Origin: Gudongella sp964607545
GTDB lineage: Bacteria > Bacillota > Clostridia > Tissierellales > Tissierellaceae
Assembly: GCA_964607545.1 (NCBI GenBank)
Contig: CAZSLV010000027.1
Coordinates: 1-22,378, forward strand
Direction: 5' to 3'
Length of the DNA stretch: 22,378 bases
This document shows positions 1 to 7,173 of this stretch, one piece after another. The position numbers and the translations under genes are program-made. Position 1 is the first letter of the stretch, and each line of letters starts with the position of its first letter. The notes beneath the pieces were generated by a model, which worked only from the letters and a program-made list of their open reading frames with translations, had not been told where the DNA came from and did no database searches.

Positions 1-678
1 TATATGCCCCTAGAAAAATTTAAAGCCTATGTAAATGAAGCAATAATTGAGGATGTTGTTGCAATCTCAATATCTACAAGACCTGACTGTATTGAAGATA
101 ATTATTTGCAATTTCTAAGTGAAATACATTATAATAGGGGTATAGATATTATAATAGAAATTGGATTACAAACTATAAATTATTCTACCTTAAAGAAAAT
201 AAACAGGGGTCATGGTATTGGGGAGTTTATAGATGCAATCTTAAGGATAAAAAGATATTCTTTAAGATCTTGCGTTCATGTTATCTTAAACCTTCCTTGG
301 GATAGTAAAGATGATGTAATAGAAACAAGTAAGGTAATCTCTGCACTTAAGGTAGACGAAGTAAAACTCCATAGTCTTTACTTAATGGAAAATACCCTGA
401 TGGCCAAGCAATATTCTAAAGGGGAATTTAAGCTTACTTCAAAGGAAGAATATATGGATAGGGTAATCTTATTTCTAGAGTATTTAGATCCAAATATAGT
501 AATCCAAAGAATTATTGGCAGGGCACCCAAAGAAAACTCTATTTTTGTAAATTGGCAAGAGTCCTGGTGGAAGATTAAAGATGATATTCTTACTAAAATG
601 GATGCTAATGAGTCTTATCAGGGTAAAAAGTTTGATTATTTAAATGGGAAAGCTTTAAAAAATATCAATAAAGAATAA
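1..678 (+). CDS. Radical SAM protein, TIGR01212/YhcC type (5' truncated)
   Basis: This is the C-terminal part of a radical SAM enzyme whose start and CxxxCxxC iron-sulfur motif lie upstream of the window; the frame is open to base 1. The visible part matches what I know of the TIGR01212 (E. coli YhcC, B. subtilis YtqA) family: an ISTRPD strand, then EIGLQT followed by KINRGH, the CVHVILNLPW strand, VKLHSLYLM, and the VIQRIIGRAP segment with a late SYQGKKFDYL tail. These are barrel strands and C-terminal elements rather than cluster ligands. Family members are thought to act in RNA or sulfur-related modification, but the exact reaction is not firmly known to me. The next gene starts 38 bp downstream and probably shares its transcript. 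Confidence 0.88.
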   Translation, partial: YMPLEKFKAYVNEAIIEDVVAISISTRPDCIEDNYLQFLSEIHYNRGIDIIIEIGLQTINYSTLKKINRGHGIGEFIDAILRIKRYSLRSCVHVILNLPWDSKDDVIETSKVISALKVDEVKLHSLYLMENTLMAKQYSKGEFKLTSKEEYMDRVILFLEYLDPNIVIQRIIGRAPKENSIFVNWQESWWKIKDDILTKMDANESYQGKKFDYLNGKALKNINKE

Positions 679-716
679 GAATTTAAAAACTATTATGAAA
701 GGTTAGGTGGTTTATC

Positions 717-1139
717 ATGGTTAAGTTTATCTTAGGGGAAAAAGGATCTGGAAAGACAAAGTGGTTAATCGACAATGCTAACAAGGATATGACAGAGGGT
801 AATGGAAACATAGCATTTGTAGATGTAGATGACAACCATATTTTTAGTTTAAATTACAATGTTAGATTAATTAATGCCATGGAATTCAACGTGCTAAATG
901 TGCAGTCTTTCTATGGCTTTTTATGTGGGATAATGGCTATGGATTATGATCTTGAAAAAATATATGTTGATGGAATATATAAGGTTATGAATCTAGAATT
1001 AAAGGACCTTGTTTACTTACTTGACTCACTTGATAAAATATCTGAAAAATATGAAGTAGAGTTTTATATTAATATAGACTATACTTTAGATAAAATACCT
1101 GAGAATCTTAAAGACTATTGTTATCAAATAGGAGCATAG
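717..1139 (+). CDS. Small P-loop ATP-binding protein, function unknown
   Basis: A 140-residue protein starting at ATG 717 behind AGGTGG. It opens with a short hydrophobic strand and a textbook Walker A motif, GEKGSGKT (residues 7-14). A hydrophobic strand ending in Asp (KIYVDG, about residues 81-86) could serve as Walker B. The rest is acidic, with no membrane segment or signal peptide, and there is no visible sensor, lid or DNA-binding region. Small clostridial proteins of this kind are sometimes labelled 'PilT-like' on the P-loop alone, and I see no reason to accept that name. It sits between a radical SAM gene and an rRNA pseudouridine synthase, both conserved housekeeping genes. ATP or GTP binding is a good inference from the motif; the role is unknown. 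Confidence 0.75.
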   Translation: MVKFILGEKGSGKTKWLIDNANKDMTEGNGNIAFVDVDDNHIFSLNYNVRLINAMEFNVLNVQSFYGFLCGIMAMDYDLEKIYVDGIYKVMNLELKDLVYLLDSLDKISEKYEVEFYINIDYTLDKIPENLKDYCYQIGA

Positions 1140-1234
1140 ATAAACAAAGGGTGGTTCTTTTTGCCCCCGGCTTGTTATTAAATGAGAGTAAAGCTAAAGA
1201 AGCCAAAGGATCCTTTTAATTTGGAGGGAATTAT

Positions 1235-1954
1235 TTGAAAGTAGAGAGGCTTGATAAAGTACTAAGCAATATGGGAGAAGGGAGTAGGAAAGAAGTCCAG
1301 AAAATTATAAAAAAAGGTCTAGTTAAAATTAATGGTGCTCTGGTTAATAAAGCAGATTTTAAATTTGATCCAACTGTCTCTGAAATAACAGTTGGAACAA
1401 GAAAAATTGAGTATAAGAAGAATATTTATATTATGTTAAATAAACCTAAAGGCATGGTTTCATCAACTGATGATCCTAGAGAGTCAATAGTTTTAGAATT
1501 ACTAGATGACTATTACAGAAACTTTAATCCCTTCCCAGTTGGAAGACTCGATAAAGATACAGAGGGGTTATTGCTAATTACAAATGATGGCCAATTAGCC
1601 CATAGACTTACATCTCCAAAACATAAGGTTGGCAAAACTTATTATGCTGAAGTGGATGGACTTGTTTTAGACGAACAAAAAAAGGTTTTTAAAAAAGGGA
1701 TAATGCTTGATGATGGGTATTTTACTAAAGCTGCAGAATTAAAGATAATATCTTCGGGACCTATTTCTCGACTTAATTTAACAATTTATGAGGGGAAATA
1801 CCACCAAGTTAAAAGAATGTTTTCTGCATTAGGTATGAGGGTTCTTTACCTAAAAAGAATCAGTATGGGCCCACTTTTTCTCGATATTAATCTTTTAGAG
1901 GGAGAATATAGAGAATTGAATATTGCAGAAATTAAAAAGTTAAAGAAGCTTTAA
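1235..1954 (+). CDS. 16S/23S rRNA pseudouridine synthase, RsuA/RluB family
   Basis: A 239-residue protein starting at TTG 1235, seven bases after a strong GGAGGG (1223-1228). Residues 1-47 form an S4 RNA-binding domain (RLDKVLSNMG, then KIIKKGLVKING). The catalytic domain has the family signature LNKPKGMVSSTDDP, then VGRLDKDTEGLLLITNDG with the catalytic Asp at position 106. TSPKHKVGKTYYAEV and the GKYHQVKRMFSALG segment near the end are characteristic of the RsuA/RluB/RluE/RluF branch. The enzyme isomerises a specific uridine in rRNA to pseudouridine. The short S4-plus-catalytic layout and length fit RsuA (16S U516 in E. coli) or RluB; I cannot choose from sequence alone. ScpA/ScpB, which often precede this gene in Firmicutes, are absent here. 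Confidence 0.93.
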   Translation: MKVERLDKVLSNMGEGSRKEVQKIIKKGLVKINGALVNKADFKFDPTVSEITVGTRKIEYKKNIYIMLNKPKGMVSSTDDPRESIVLELLDDYYRNFNPFPVGRLDKDTEGLLLITNDGQLAHRLTSPKHKVGKTYYAEVDGLVLDEQKKVFKKGIMLDDGYFTKAAELKIISSGPISRLNLTIYEGKYHQVKRMFSALGMRVLYLKRISMGPLFLDINLLEGEYRELNIAEIKKLKKL

Positions 1955-1967
1955 ATTGTGATATAAT
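1940..1967 (+). promoter_or_regulatory. Promoter with extended -10, for the 2037 gene
   Basis: TGATATAAT (1959-1967) is a perfect extended -10. A weak -35 (TTAAAG, 1940-1945) lies 16 bp upstream, partly inside the end of the preceding gene. It would start a transcript near 1974 with a leader of about 60 bases for the gene at 2037. Confidence 0.5.
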
Positions 1968-2036
1968 AAGTTTAGATTAAAGAGTAATGTTAAAAGTAAA
2001 ATAATTGCTTTAACATAATTAGATTGGGTGTATAAT

Positions 2037-2588
2037 TTGATTTATCATAAGAAAAAAGGATTATTTGAAACATTTTTTGAAAATAGGTCTGCTTTAATTA
2101 GGCAGTATGAAAATGGCGATATTACAAAAAGAGAATTTTTAGAGTATAATTATGACTTTGTAATTAGTATGAATGTAAAACCCTTTTTAAAGGTTGATAG
2201 TTATGAAAAGGGTATGTTTAACTACCAATATTACAATGTAATAGCTAAATATTTTAGAATGTTGTCTATGGAGATGAAAAATTCAAGAAAGCACCAAAGA
2301 CAATCTGCCCACTACTTAAATATGGGTAATAATTATTATCATGAAAAGGATAAAGCAGCAATAGCAGTTCTAAAGCTTATAGAATTTAAGGGGGTAGAGT
2401 CGTATTATGTAAAATGCGAGTCTAAATTCCTTAAGGATAAGTTATATGAAATAGTTTTATTAGATTATAAAGAGGCTATCTTTCACTCAAAGGCAATTTG
2501 GATGCTAGAGATTTTAAAGGCAGAAAATGTCTTTTCTGAAAAGAGAAGGATATCCATAATAGATGAATATATTAATGCAACCTATTAA
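2037..2588 (+). CDS. Uncharacterised cytoplasmic protein of clostridial type
   Basis: I do not recognise a function. The likely start is TTG 2037, six bases after GGGTG (2026-2030), giving 183 residues; an in-frame GTG at 2028 has no ribosome site of its own. The protein is soluble and rich in Tyr, Lys and Glu, with no signal peptide or membrane helix. It appears mainly helical, with recognisable stretches at FFENRSALIRQYENGDITKR (about residues 10-29), FNYQYYNVIAKYFRMLS in the middle, and YKEAIFHSKAIWMLEI near the end. It resembles, from memory only, an uncharacterised clostridial family (possibly DUF6648). It stands alone between its own promoter and a strong terminator, so it is a single-gene unit. 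Confidence 0.7.
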   Translation: MIYHKKKGLFETFFENRSALIRQYENGDITKREFLEYNYDFVISMNVKPFLKVDSYEKGMFNYQYYNVIAKYFRMLSMEMKNSRKHQRQSAHYLNMGNNYYHEKDKAAIAVLKLIEFKGVESYYVKCESKFLKDKLYEIVLLDYKEAIFHSKAIWMLEILKAENVFSEKRRISIIDEYINATY

Positions 2589-2589
2589 T

Positions 2590-2617
2590 AAAAATACTGG
2601 CCGAGGCCAGTATTTTT
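2590..2617. terminator. Bidirectional intrinsic terminator
   Basis: A perfect inverted repeat: AAAAATACTGGCC (2590-2602), GA, then GGCCAGTATTTTT (2605-2617). A-rich and T-rich flanks sit on both sides, so it can end transcription from either direction. It lies between the convergent genes ending at 2588 (+) and 2638 (-). Confidence 0.9.
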
Positions 2618-2637
2618 ATTTATAGGAAAGTTTAATT

Positions 2638-3183
2638 TTATTTTGTCATAATTTTTACAATTTCTTCAAGACTTGCACCCTTATTTATATTATAAGTACC
2701 AGACTTTAACTTAGTGTCTAACTTAAGCTCTACAGCCTTTGCTATAAAATCCCTGCTACTTGTAATCAAACCATTCTCCTGAAGGATTAAGCCAATTTTT
2801 CCGGGCATGCTTCCCTCTGGGATAGATACTTTGACAGATTCTCTTGAAGGAGGCGGACTTGGTGGTGGCGCTTCTACAGGAATCTCCTCCACTGGTTTAT
2901 TTTCTTCTTCTGGCTTATCAGGGACTTCTTCTGGATTATCTACTTGCTCTGTATCTTCACTTGGTTCATTCGGACTATCTGGAGTAAGCTCTATTAGAAA
3001 GTCATCTCTAGAAGAATTATCGACAATAATTTGGTCTGTAGGCTGAGCAGATACTGTATCTTTTTCAAACAATACATCCAAACGCCAACCTATGACCCCA
3101 ACCACTACAACTAAAATACCAATCATAAACAAGTAATCTACTGAATCATATAAAAAATCTTTTATTTTATCTAAAAATTTCAA
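2638..3183 (-). CDS. Membrane-anchored MltG/YceG LysM-like domain protein without catalytic domain
   Basis: The chosen start is TTG at 3183, six bases after AGGGGTG (3196-3190), giving 181 residues. A GTG at 3192 is in frame but directly abuts the purine run, so it is unlikely. A short basic N-terminus is followed by one membrane helix (about residues 17-36, MIGILVVVVGVIGW). A long Pro/Glu/Ser-rich linker follows (about 50-115), with a PPPSPPPS stretch. The last 65 residues (VKVSIPEGSMPGKIGLIL ... LKSGTYNINKGASLEEIV) match the LysM-like N-terminal domain of MltG endolytic transglycosylases. The catalytic YceG domain that normally follows is missing: the protein stops at IMTK and only about 50 bp remain before the next gene. 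The domain would sit outside the membrane, at the wall. A binding or scaffolding role is inference. Confidence 0.75.
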   Translation of the reverse strand: MKFLDKIKDFLYDSVDYLFMIGILVVVVGVIGWRLDVLFEKDTVSAQPTDQIIVDNSSRDDFLIELTPDSPNEPSEDTEQVDNPEEVPDKPEEENKPVEEIPVEAPPPSPPPSRESVKVSIPEGSMPGKIGLILQENGLITSSRDFIAKAVELKLDTKLKSGTYNINKGASLEEIVKIMTK

Positions 3184-3189
3184 TGTATT

Positions 3190-3196
3190 CACCCCT
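3190..3196 (-). promoter_or_regulatory. Ribosome binding site selecting TTG start at 3183
   Basis: On the minus strand AGGGGTG is followed by six bases and then TTG. This spacing favours TTG 3183 over the overlapping GTG 3192 as the start of the MltG-like gene. Confidence 0.6.
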
Positions 3197-3245
3197 AATC
3201 TTTTTAAGAAACCCTACTTATTTTTCCTTTTTGTCTTCATTGTAG

Positions 3246-3258
3246 TATAATTATAACA
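3246..3258. promoter_or_regulatory. Overlapping divergent promoter core with palindromic -10
   Basis: TATAATTATA (3246-3255) is a perfect 10-bp palindrome that supplies a consensus TATAAT on each strand. On the minus strand it is preceded by TG at 3258-3257, giving an extended -10 (TGTTATAAT) pointing at the MltG-like gene. On the plus strand TATAAT 3246-3251 points at the operon starting at 3285. Neither strand has a good -35: the plus strand offers only T-rich sequence near 3223-3229. Confidence 0.5.
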
Positions 3259-3284
3259 TAATCTAAAGAAAAAGGTGAGTTACT

Positions 3285-4262
3285 TTGATAGAATTGAATG
3301 TAGAAAAAAACGAAAGCAACCAAAGACTAGATAGATTTTTAAAGAAATACCTAGAAAATGCCAGCCAAGGTTTTATCTATAAAATGCTAAGAAAAAAGAA
3401 TATCAAGTTAAATGGCAAGAGGGCAAACCCAGAAGATATGATTAAAGAAGGGGATACAATTGAACTTTATCTATCAGATGACACTATAAATAAATTTAAG
3501 AAAACACATAAGGTTACAAGGTCTGGCCTTAAGCTAGATATTATTTATGAAGATGATAATATAGTTTTAATTAATAAGCCTGTTGGAGTCTTATCCCATG
3601 GTAGCATGGATAGGGAGGAGAAGTTTGAAGAAAACATAGTTGATGGCCTTATAAGTTACTTAATAAGAAAGGGGGACTATGTCCCTAGGATTGAAAAAAC
3701 TTTTAAACCTGCTATTTCAAACAGGCTAGATAGGAATACATCGGGGATAGTAATTGGTGTAAAAAACTATAAGGCTTTGCAAGTTATTAATAAAACAATA
3801 AAAGAAGGTCTTATAAAAAAGTATTACTTAACTATTGTTAAAGGAGAGGTTAAGTCTAACTTTTCAGATACAGCCTATATTATAAAAAACAATGATAAAA
3901 ATATGGTTAAAGTTGTAGGAAAAGATGAAGAAGGGGCTAAGGATATTAAGACAAATTTTAAAGCCCTGAAAGTAAATGGTGGCTTTACCTTATTGGAGGT
4001 AGAGTTAATAACAGGTAGGACTCACCAAATTAGAAGTCATTTAAGCTCTTTGGGCTATCCGATAATTGGGGATAGGAAATATGGTAACAGGGACTTAAAT
4101 GATCGCTTTAAAAGTCAATATGGGGTTGATAACCAAATTCTTCATGGTTATAAGTTAGAATTTTATGGCTTAAGTAATGGGCTAGAATATCTTAATGAAA
4201 AGACATTTACTGCCCCCTTAAACGAAGTGTTTTTAAAAATAAAAGAAGATATCTTAGACTGA
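3285..4262 (+). CDS. RluA-family 23S rRNA pseudouridine synthase
   Basis: A 325-residue protein with a TTG start behind AAAGGTGAG. Residues 1-65 form an S4 RNA-binding domain (NQRLDRFLKKYL, then KNIKLNGKRA). The catalytic domain has INKPVGVLSHG, then the RluA-family active-site motif ISNRLDRNTSGIVI with catalytic Asp149, and the C-terminal RTHQIRSHLSSLGYPIIGD signature. The insertion between the SHG loop and the active site is typical of the RluC-like group common in Clostridia. It converts particular uridines in large-subunit rRNA to pseudouridine; which positions cannot be read from the sequence. It heads a five-gene operon, with the next gene 15 bp downstream. Confidence 0.93.
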   Translation: MIELNVEKNESNQRLDRFLKKYLENASQGFIYKMLRKKNIKLNGKRANPEDMIKEGDTIELYLSDDTINKFKKTHKVTRSGLKLDIIYEDDNIVLINKPVGVLSHGSMDREEKFEENIVDGLISYLIRKGDYVPRIEKTFKPAISNRLDRNTSGIVIGVKNYKALQVINKTIKEGLIKKYYLTIVKGEVKSNFSDTAYIIKNNDKNMVKVVGKDEEGAKDIKTNFKALKVNGGFTLLEVELITGRTHQIRSHLSSLGYPIIGDRKYGNRDLNDRFKSQYGVDNQILHGYKLEFYGLSNGLEYLNEKTFTAPLNEVFLKIKEDILD

Positions 4263-4277
4263 TAAGAGGAGGAAGCT

Positions 4278-5927
4278 ATGGGAAAAGACATAACAGTTTT
4301 TGTAGAAGAATACGGCAAGTTAATTATTAAGGAAGGGTCAAGTTTATTAGAAGTATCTAAGGAGGCATTTAAGGGAGAAGAAAAAAAATACCTTGGGGCA
4401 AGGATAGAAAATGAAATCTTTCCACTTTTTAAAGAAGCTGAAGATAAGCAATATATAAAATTTCTTACAAACAGGGATGTTGATGGCTATAGGATATACA
4501 CCAAGACCATATCTGCGGTCTTTATAATGGCTTGTAAGGAACTCTACCCCGATAAGGATGCAATTCTATACCACTTCCTTGGACCAGGCTTATACGCTGA
4601 ATTAGATGGGAAGCATAATATCTCATTTAAAGAGACTAAGGATATAGAAAGAAGGATGGGGGAAATTATAAAGAAGGACCTTCCAATTGTTAGGAAGGAA
4701 TATTCTAGGGAAGAAACCATTAAATTATTTAGTGAATATGGGTATTTTGACAAGGTAAGACTTATTAAGACCCTGGATAAGGACCAGTTTTCTATATACA
4801 ATATAGGCTCCCATATAGACTCCTTTCATGGGTATTTGGCCCCATCAACTGGATATGTTAGTGATTTTAAATTAAAATACTATTATCCAGGTGTAATAAT
4901 CCTATTTCCAAGTAGAAGAAATAATTACGATATGGATAAATTTAAAGACCAAAAGAAGTTATCAAAAATATTTAAGGAATCAAATACATGGTCGGATATT
5001 CTAGATATGTCTAATATTGGGTCTTTAAATGAAAAGATAATTAACAACAAGGTTAAGGAAATTATAGAAGTATCTGAAGCCTTGCATGAAAAAAAGATAG
5101 CTCAAATTGCCGATAAGATTAGCCAAGACAAGGATATAACTATGATTTTAATAGCTGGCCCTTCTTCTTCAGGCAAGACTACCTTTGCCAATAGGCTAGC
5201 AACCCAACTTAGGGTTAATGGTAAAAGGCCAATTTCAATCTCCATGGATGATTATTTTGTAGATAGAGATTTAACCCCCCTAGATGATGATGGAAATCCA
5301 GATTATGAATCAGTAGAAGCAATTGATATAGAACAGTTTAATATGGATTTAATATCCCTCCTAGAAGGCGAAACTATTGAGCTTCCCAAGTTTAATTTTA
5401 TAAGTGGTTCAAGAGAAAAATCTGGGAAATGGATTAAGGTTGATATAGACCATCCAATAATTATTGAGGGTATTCATGGTTTAAATCCCCTTTTAACAAG
5501 AGAAATCCCTGAGAAAAATAAGTTTAAAATTTATATATCTGCCCTTACCCAGTTAAACTTAAACAACCACAATCGTATTTCAACTACAGATACAAGGCTA
5601 GTTAGAAGAATGGTAAGGGATGTAAAGTTTAGGGGTAATGACCCCTTAAGGACATTTGAAATGTGGGTTGGAGTAAGAAGGGGGGAAGAAAAGTATATAT
5701 TCCCCTTCCAGGAAGAAGCTGATATCATGTTTAACTCTTCCTTAGTGTATGAGATGTCAGTTTTAAAAAAATATATAGAACCCTTGTTAAATGAGATTAC
5801 TAAAGAAAGCGAATATTATAGTGAAGCAAAAAAACTACTTAAATTTTTAATGTACTTTAACCCCATAGAAGATGAAAAATGCATACCTCCAAATTCTATA
5901 ATTAGAGAATTTATAGGTGGGGAATAA
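4278..5927 (+). CDS. Nucleoside (uridine-type) kinase fused to ThrRS-like TGS/SAD domains
   Basis: A 549-residue protein starting at ATG 4278 behind AGAGGAGG. The first 60 or so residues resemble a TGS domain. Residues about 65-270 resemble the threonyl-tRNA synthetase second additional domain (ISAVFIMACKELYP, LGPGLYAEL). The kinase half starts with a P-loop, GPSSSGKTT (294-302), then SISMDDYFVDR, the GNPDYESVEAID region, IIIEGIHGLNP and a TDTRLVRRMVRD segment, all as in uridine kinase/phosphoribulokinase-like enzymes. It probably phosphorylates a nucleoside using ATP or GTP in the cytoplasm. This fusion is a known Firmicutes/Thermotogales family usually called 'nucleoside kinase'. The synthetase-like part lacks the usual HxxxH zinc/editing motif, so tRNA editing is doubtful; RNA binding or regulation is inference. 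Confidence 0.9.
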   Translation: MGKDITVFVEEYGKLIIKEGSSLLEVSKEAFKGEEKKYLGARIENEIFPLFKEAEDKQYIKFLTNRDVDGYRIYTKTISAVFIMACKELYPDKDAILYHFLGPGLYAELDGKHNISFKETKDIERRMGEIIKKDLPIVRKEYSREETIKLFSEYGYFDKVRLIKTLDKDQFSIYNIGSHIDSFHGYLAPSTGYVSDFKLKYYYPGVIILFPSRRNNYDMDKFKDQKKLSKIFKESNTWSDILDMSNIGSLNEKIINNKVKEIIEVSEALHEKKIAQIADKISQDKDITMILIAGPSSSGKTTFANRLATQLRVNGKRPISISMDDYFVDRDLTPLDDDGNPDYESVEAIDIEQFNMDLISLLEGETIELPKFNFISGSREKSGKWIKVDIDHPIIIEGIHGLNPLLTREIPEKNKFKIYISALTQLNLNNHNRISTTDTRLVRRMVRDVKFRGNDPLRTFEMWVGVRRGEEKYIFPFQEEADIMFNSSLVYEMSVLKKYIEPLLNEITKESEYYSEAKKLLKFLMYFNPIEDEKCIPPNSIIREFIGGE

Positions 5928-5930
5928 TAA

Positions 5931-7169
5931 ATGATTAGACATAAAAGCAAAGTGTCATTAATTATCTTAACCCTACTAGTTCTTAGTCTCACAGGGTGTA
6001 GGTCAAATAATAGTATTATGGATAAGAATAAAGAAAATCAAGAAAAAGTTAAAGAGCTTAGCAAAGAAGTAACTTTAGAAGATGAGATTAGGGACTTAAT
6101 TTCAAATATGACAATAGATGAAAAAGTAGGGCAGCTTATAATAGGAGGCTTTGAAAATACACAAGTAAGTGAAAATGAAATAAAGCTTATAGAATCCTAT
6201 AAACTTGGAGGTCTTATCTTATTTAAAAGAAACATCATAAACTATGATCAAACATTGGATTTGTTAAATGAATTAAAAAGCATCAATTCTAAAAACAAAC
6301 TACCCCTATTTTTATCTATAGATGAGGAAGGGGGGAGGGTATCTAGGTTAAGTGATATTTTTAAAAATTTAAAGCCAGCATCTAGTCTAGGTTTAAATAA
6401 GGAATCCTTAGCATATAAATATGGCCAAGTGCAGGCTCTTAAACTTAAGGCCCTTGGTCTTAACTTAAACTTTAGCCCAGTACTTGATGTAAACTCAAAC
6501 CCCAATAACCCTGTTATCGGGGATAGGGCTATCAGTGAAGACCCTCAGATTGTTGCTTTGATGGGTAAAGAGGTATTTACAGGCATGGTCGATGAAGGGA
6601 TAATACCTGTTGGCAAGCATTACCCAGGACATGGGGATACAAACTTGGATTCTCACTACAAGCTACCTAGTATCAATAAATCTCTGGATCAGCTTAAGAA
6701 ACTTGAGTTACTACCATTTGTCCATGCCATAAGAAATGATATTCCAGGTCTTATGGTAGGCCACCTTTATTTAGAAGCCATAAGCAAGGACCCAGCCTCA
6801 TTATCAAAGGAAGTAATAAGCGACTTATTAAGAAAAGACCAAAAATATGAGGGTTTAGTCTTCTCGGATGATTTAACTATGGGTGCAATTAGTGAAAACT
6901 ACAAGATAGAAGAAGGGGTAATAAAGTTTTTAAAGGCAGGTGGAGATGTAGCCTTAATTTGTCATGGAAGTGATAATATTTATAAGGCTATAGAAGGTAT
7001 AAAAAATGCCCTAGGCCAAGGTCAAATACTAGAATCACAAGTTGACGAAAAGTTATTTAGGATTATAAGGGTAAAAAAACAATTTAATTTAAAGGATGCA
7101 CCTAATAATTTTGAGGATATTAAGCTTATTAACGATAGGATTTTGAAATATTTAGACCAAGGAGAGTAG
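5931..7169 (+). CDS. nagZ: GH3 beta-N-acetylhexosaminidase lipoprotein, NagZ-like
   Basis: A 412-residue secreted lipoprotein starting at ATG 5931, three bases after the previous stop, with AGGTGGGG upstream. The N-terminus is basic then hydrophobic and ends in the lipobox LTGC (lipidated Cys23). The rest is a single GH3 N-terminal barrel. Key motifs are LSIDEEGGRVSRL (129-140), KHYPGHGDTNLDSH (229-242), whose Asp240-Ser-His242 matches the NagZ catalytic Asp-His dyad, and FSDDLTMGA (311-319), which holds the nucleophilic Asp. The large second domain of two-domain enzymes such as B. subtilis NagZ is missing, as in the short Gram-negative type. It should remove terminal GlcNAc from peptidoglycan fragments outside the membrane. 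The ROK kinase immediately downstream fits salvage of the released sugar. Confidence 0.92.
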   Translation: MIRHKSKVSLIILTLLVLSLTGCRSNNSIMDKNKENQEKVKELSKEVTLEDEIRDLISNMTIDEKVGQLIIGGFENTQVSENEIKLIESYKLGGLILFKRNIINYDQTLDLLNELKSINSKNKLPLFLSIDEEGGRVSRLSDIFKNLKPASSLGLNKESLAYKYGQVQALKLKALGLNLNFSPVLDVNSNPNNPVIGDRAISEDPQIVALMGKEVFTGMVDEGIIPVGKHYPGHGDTNLDSHYKLPSINKSLDQLKKLELLPFVHAIRNDIPGLMVGHLYLEAISKDPASLSKEVISDLLRKDQKYEGLVFSDDLTMGAISENYKIEEGVIKFLKAGGDVALICHGSDNIYKAIEGIKNALGQGQILESQVDEKLFRIIRVKKQFNLKDAPNNFEDIKLINDRILKYLDQGE

Positions 7170-7173
7170 TTTT

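Noticed and set aside
1141..1180. GGGTGG ... CCCCCGG stretch as a terminator or RNA element
   Set aside because: The G-rich and C-rich runs do not pair cleanly and the T-run lies between them rather than after a stem.
1940..1954. TTAAAGAAGCTTTAA hairpin as terminator of the RsuA-like gene
   Set aside because: The six-pair stem is almost all A-T with a three-base loop and no T-run after it.
2807..3046. Plus-strand 79-codon open frame rich in Ser and Gly
   Set aside because: It is the complement of the Pro/Glu-rich linker of the minus-strand MltG-like gene, so its low complexity is a by-product of the codons there; it has no ribosome site.
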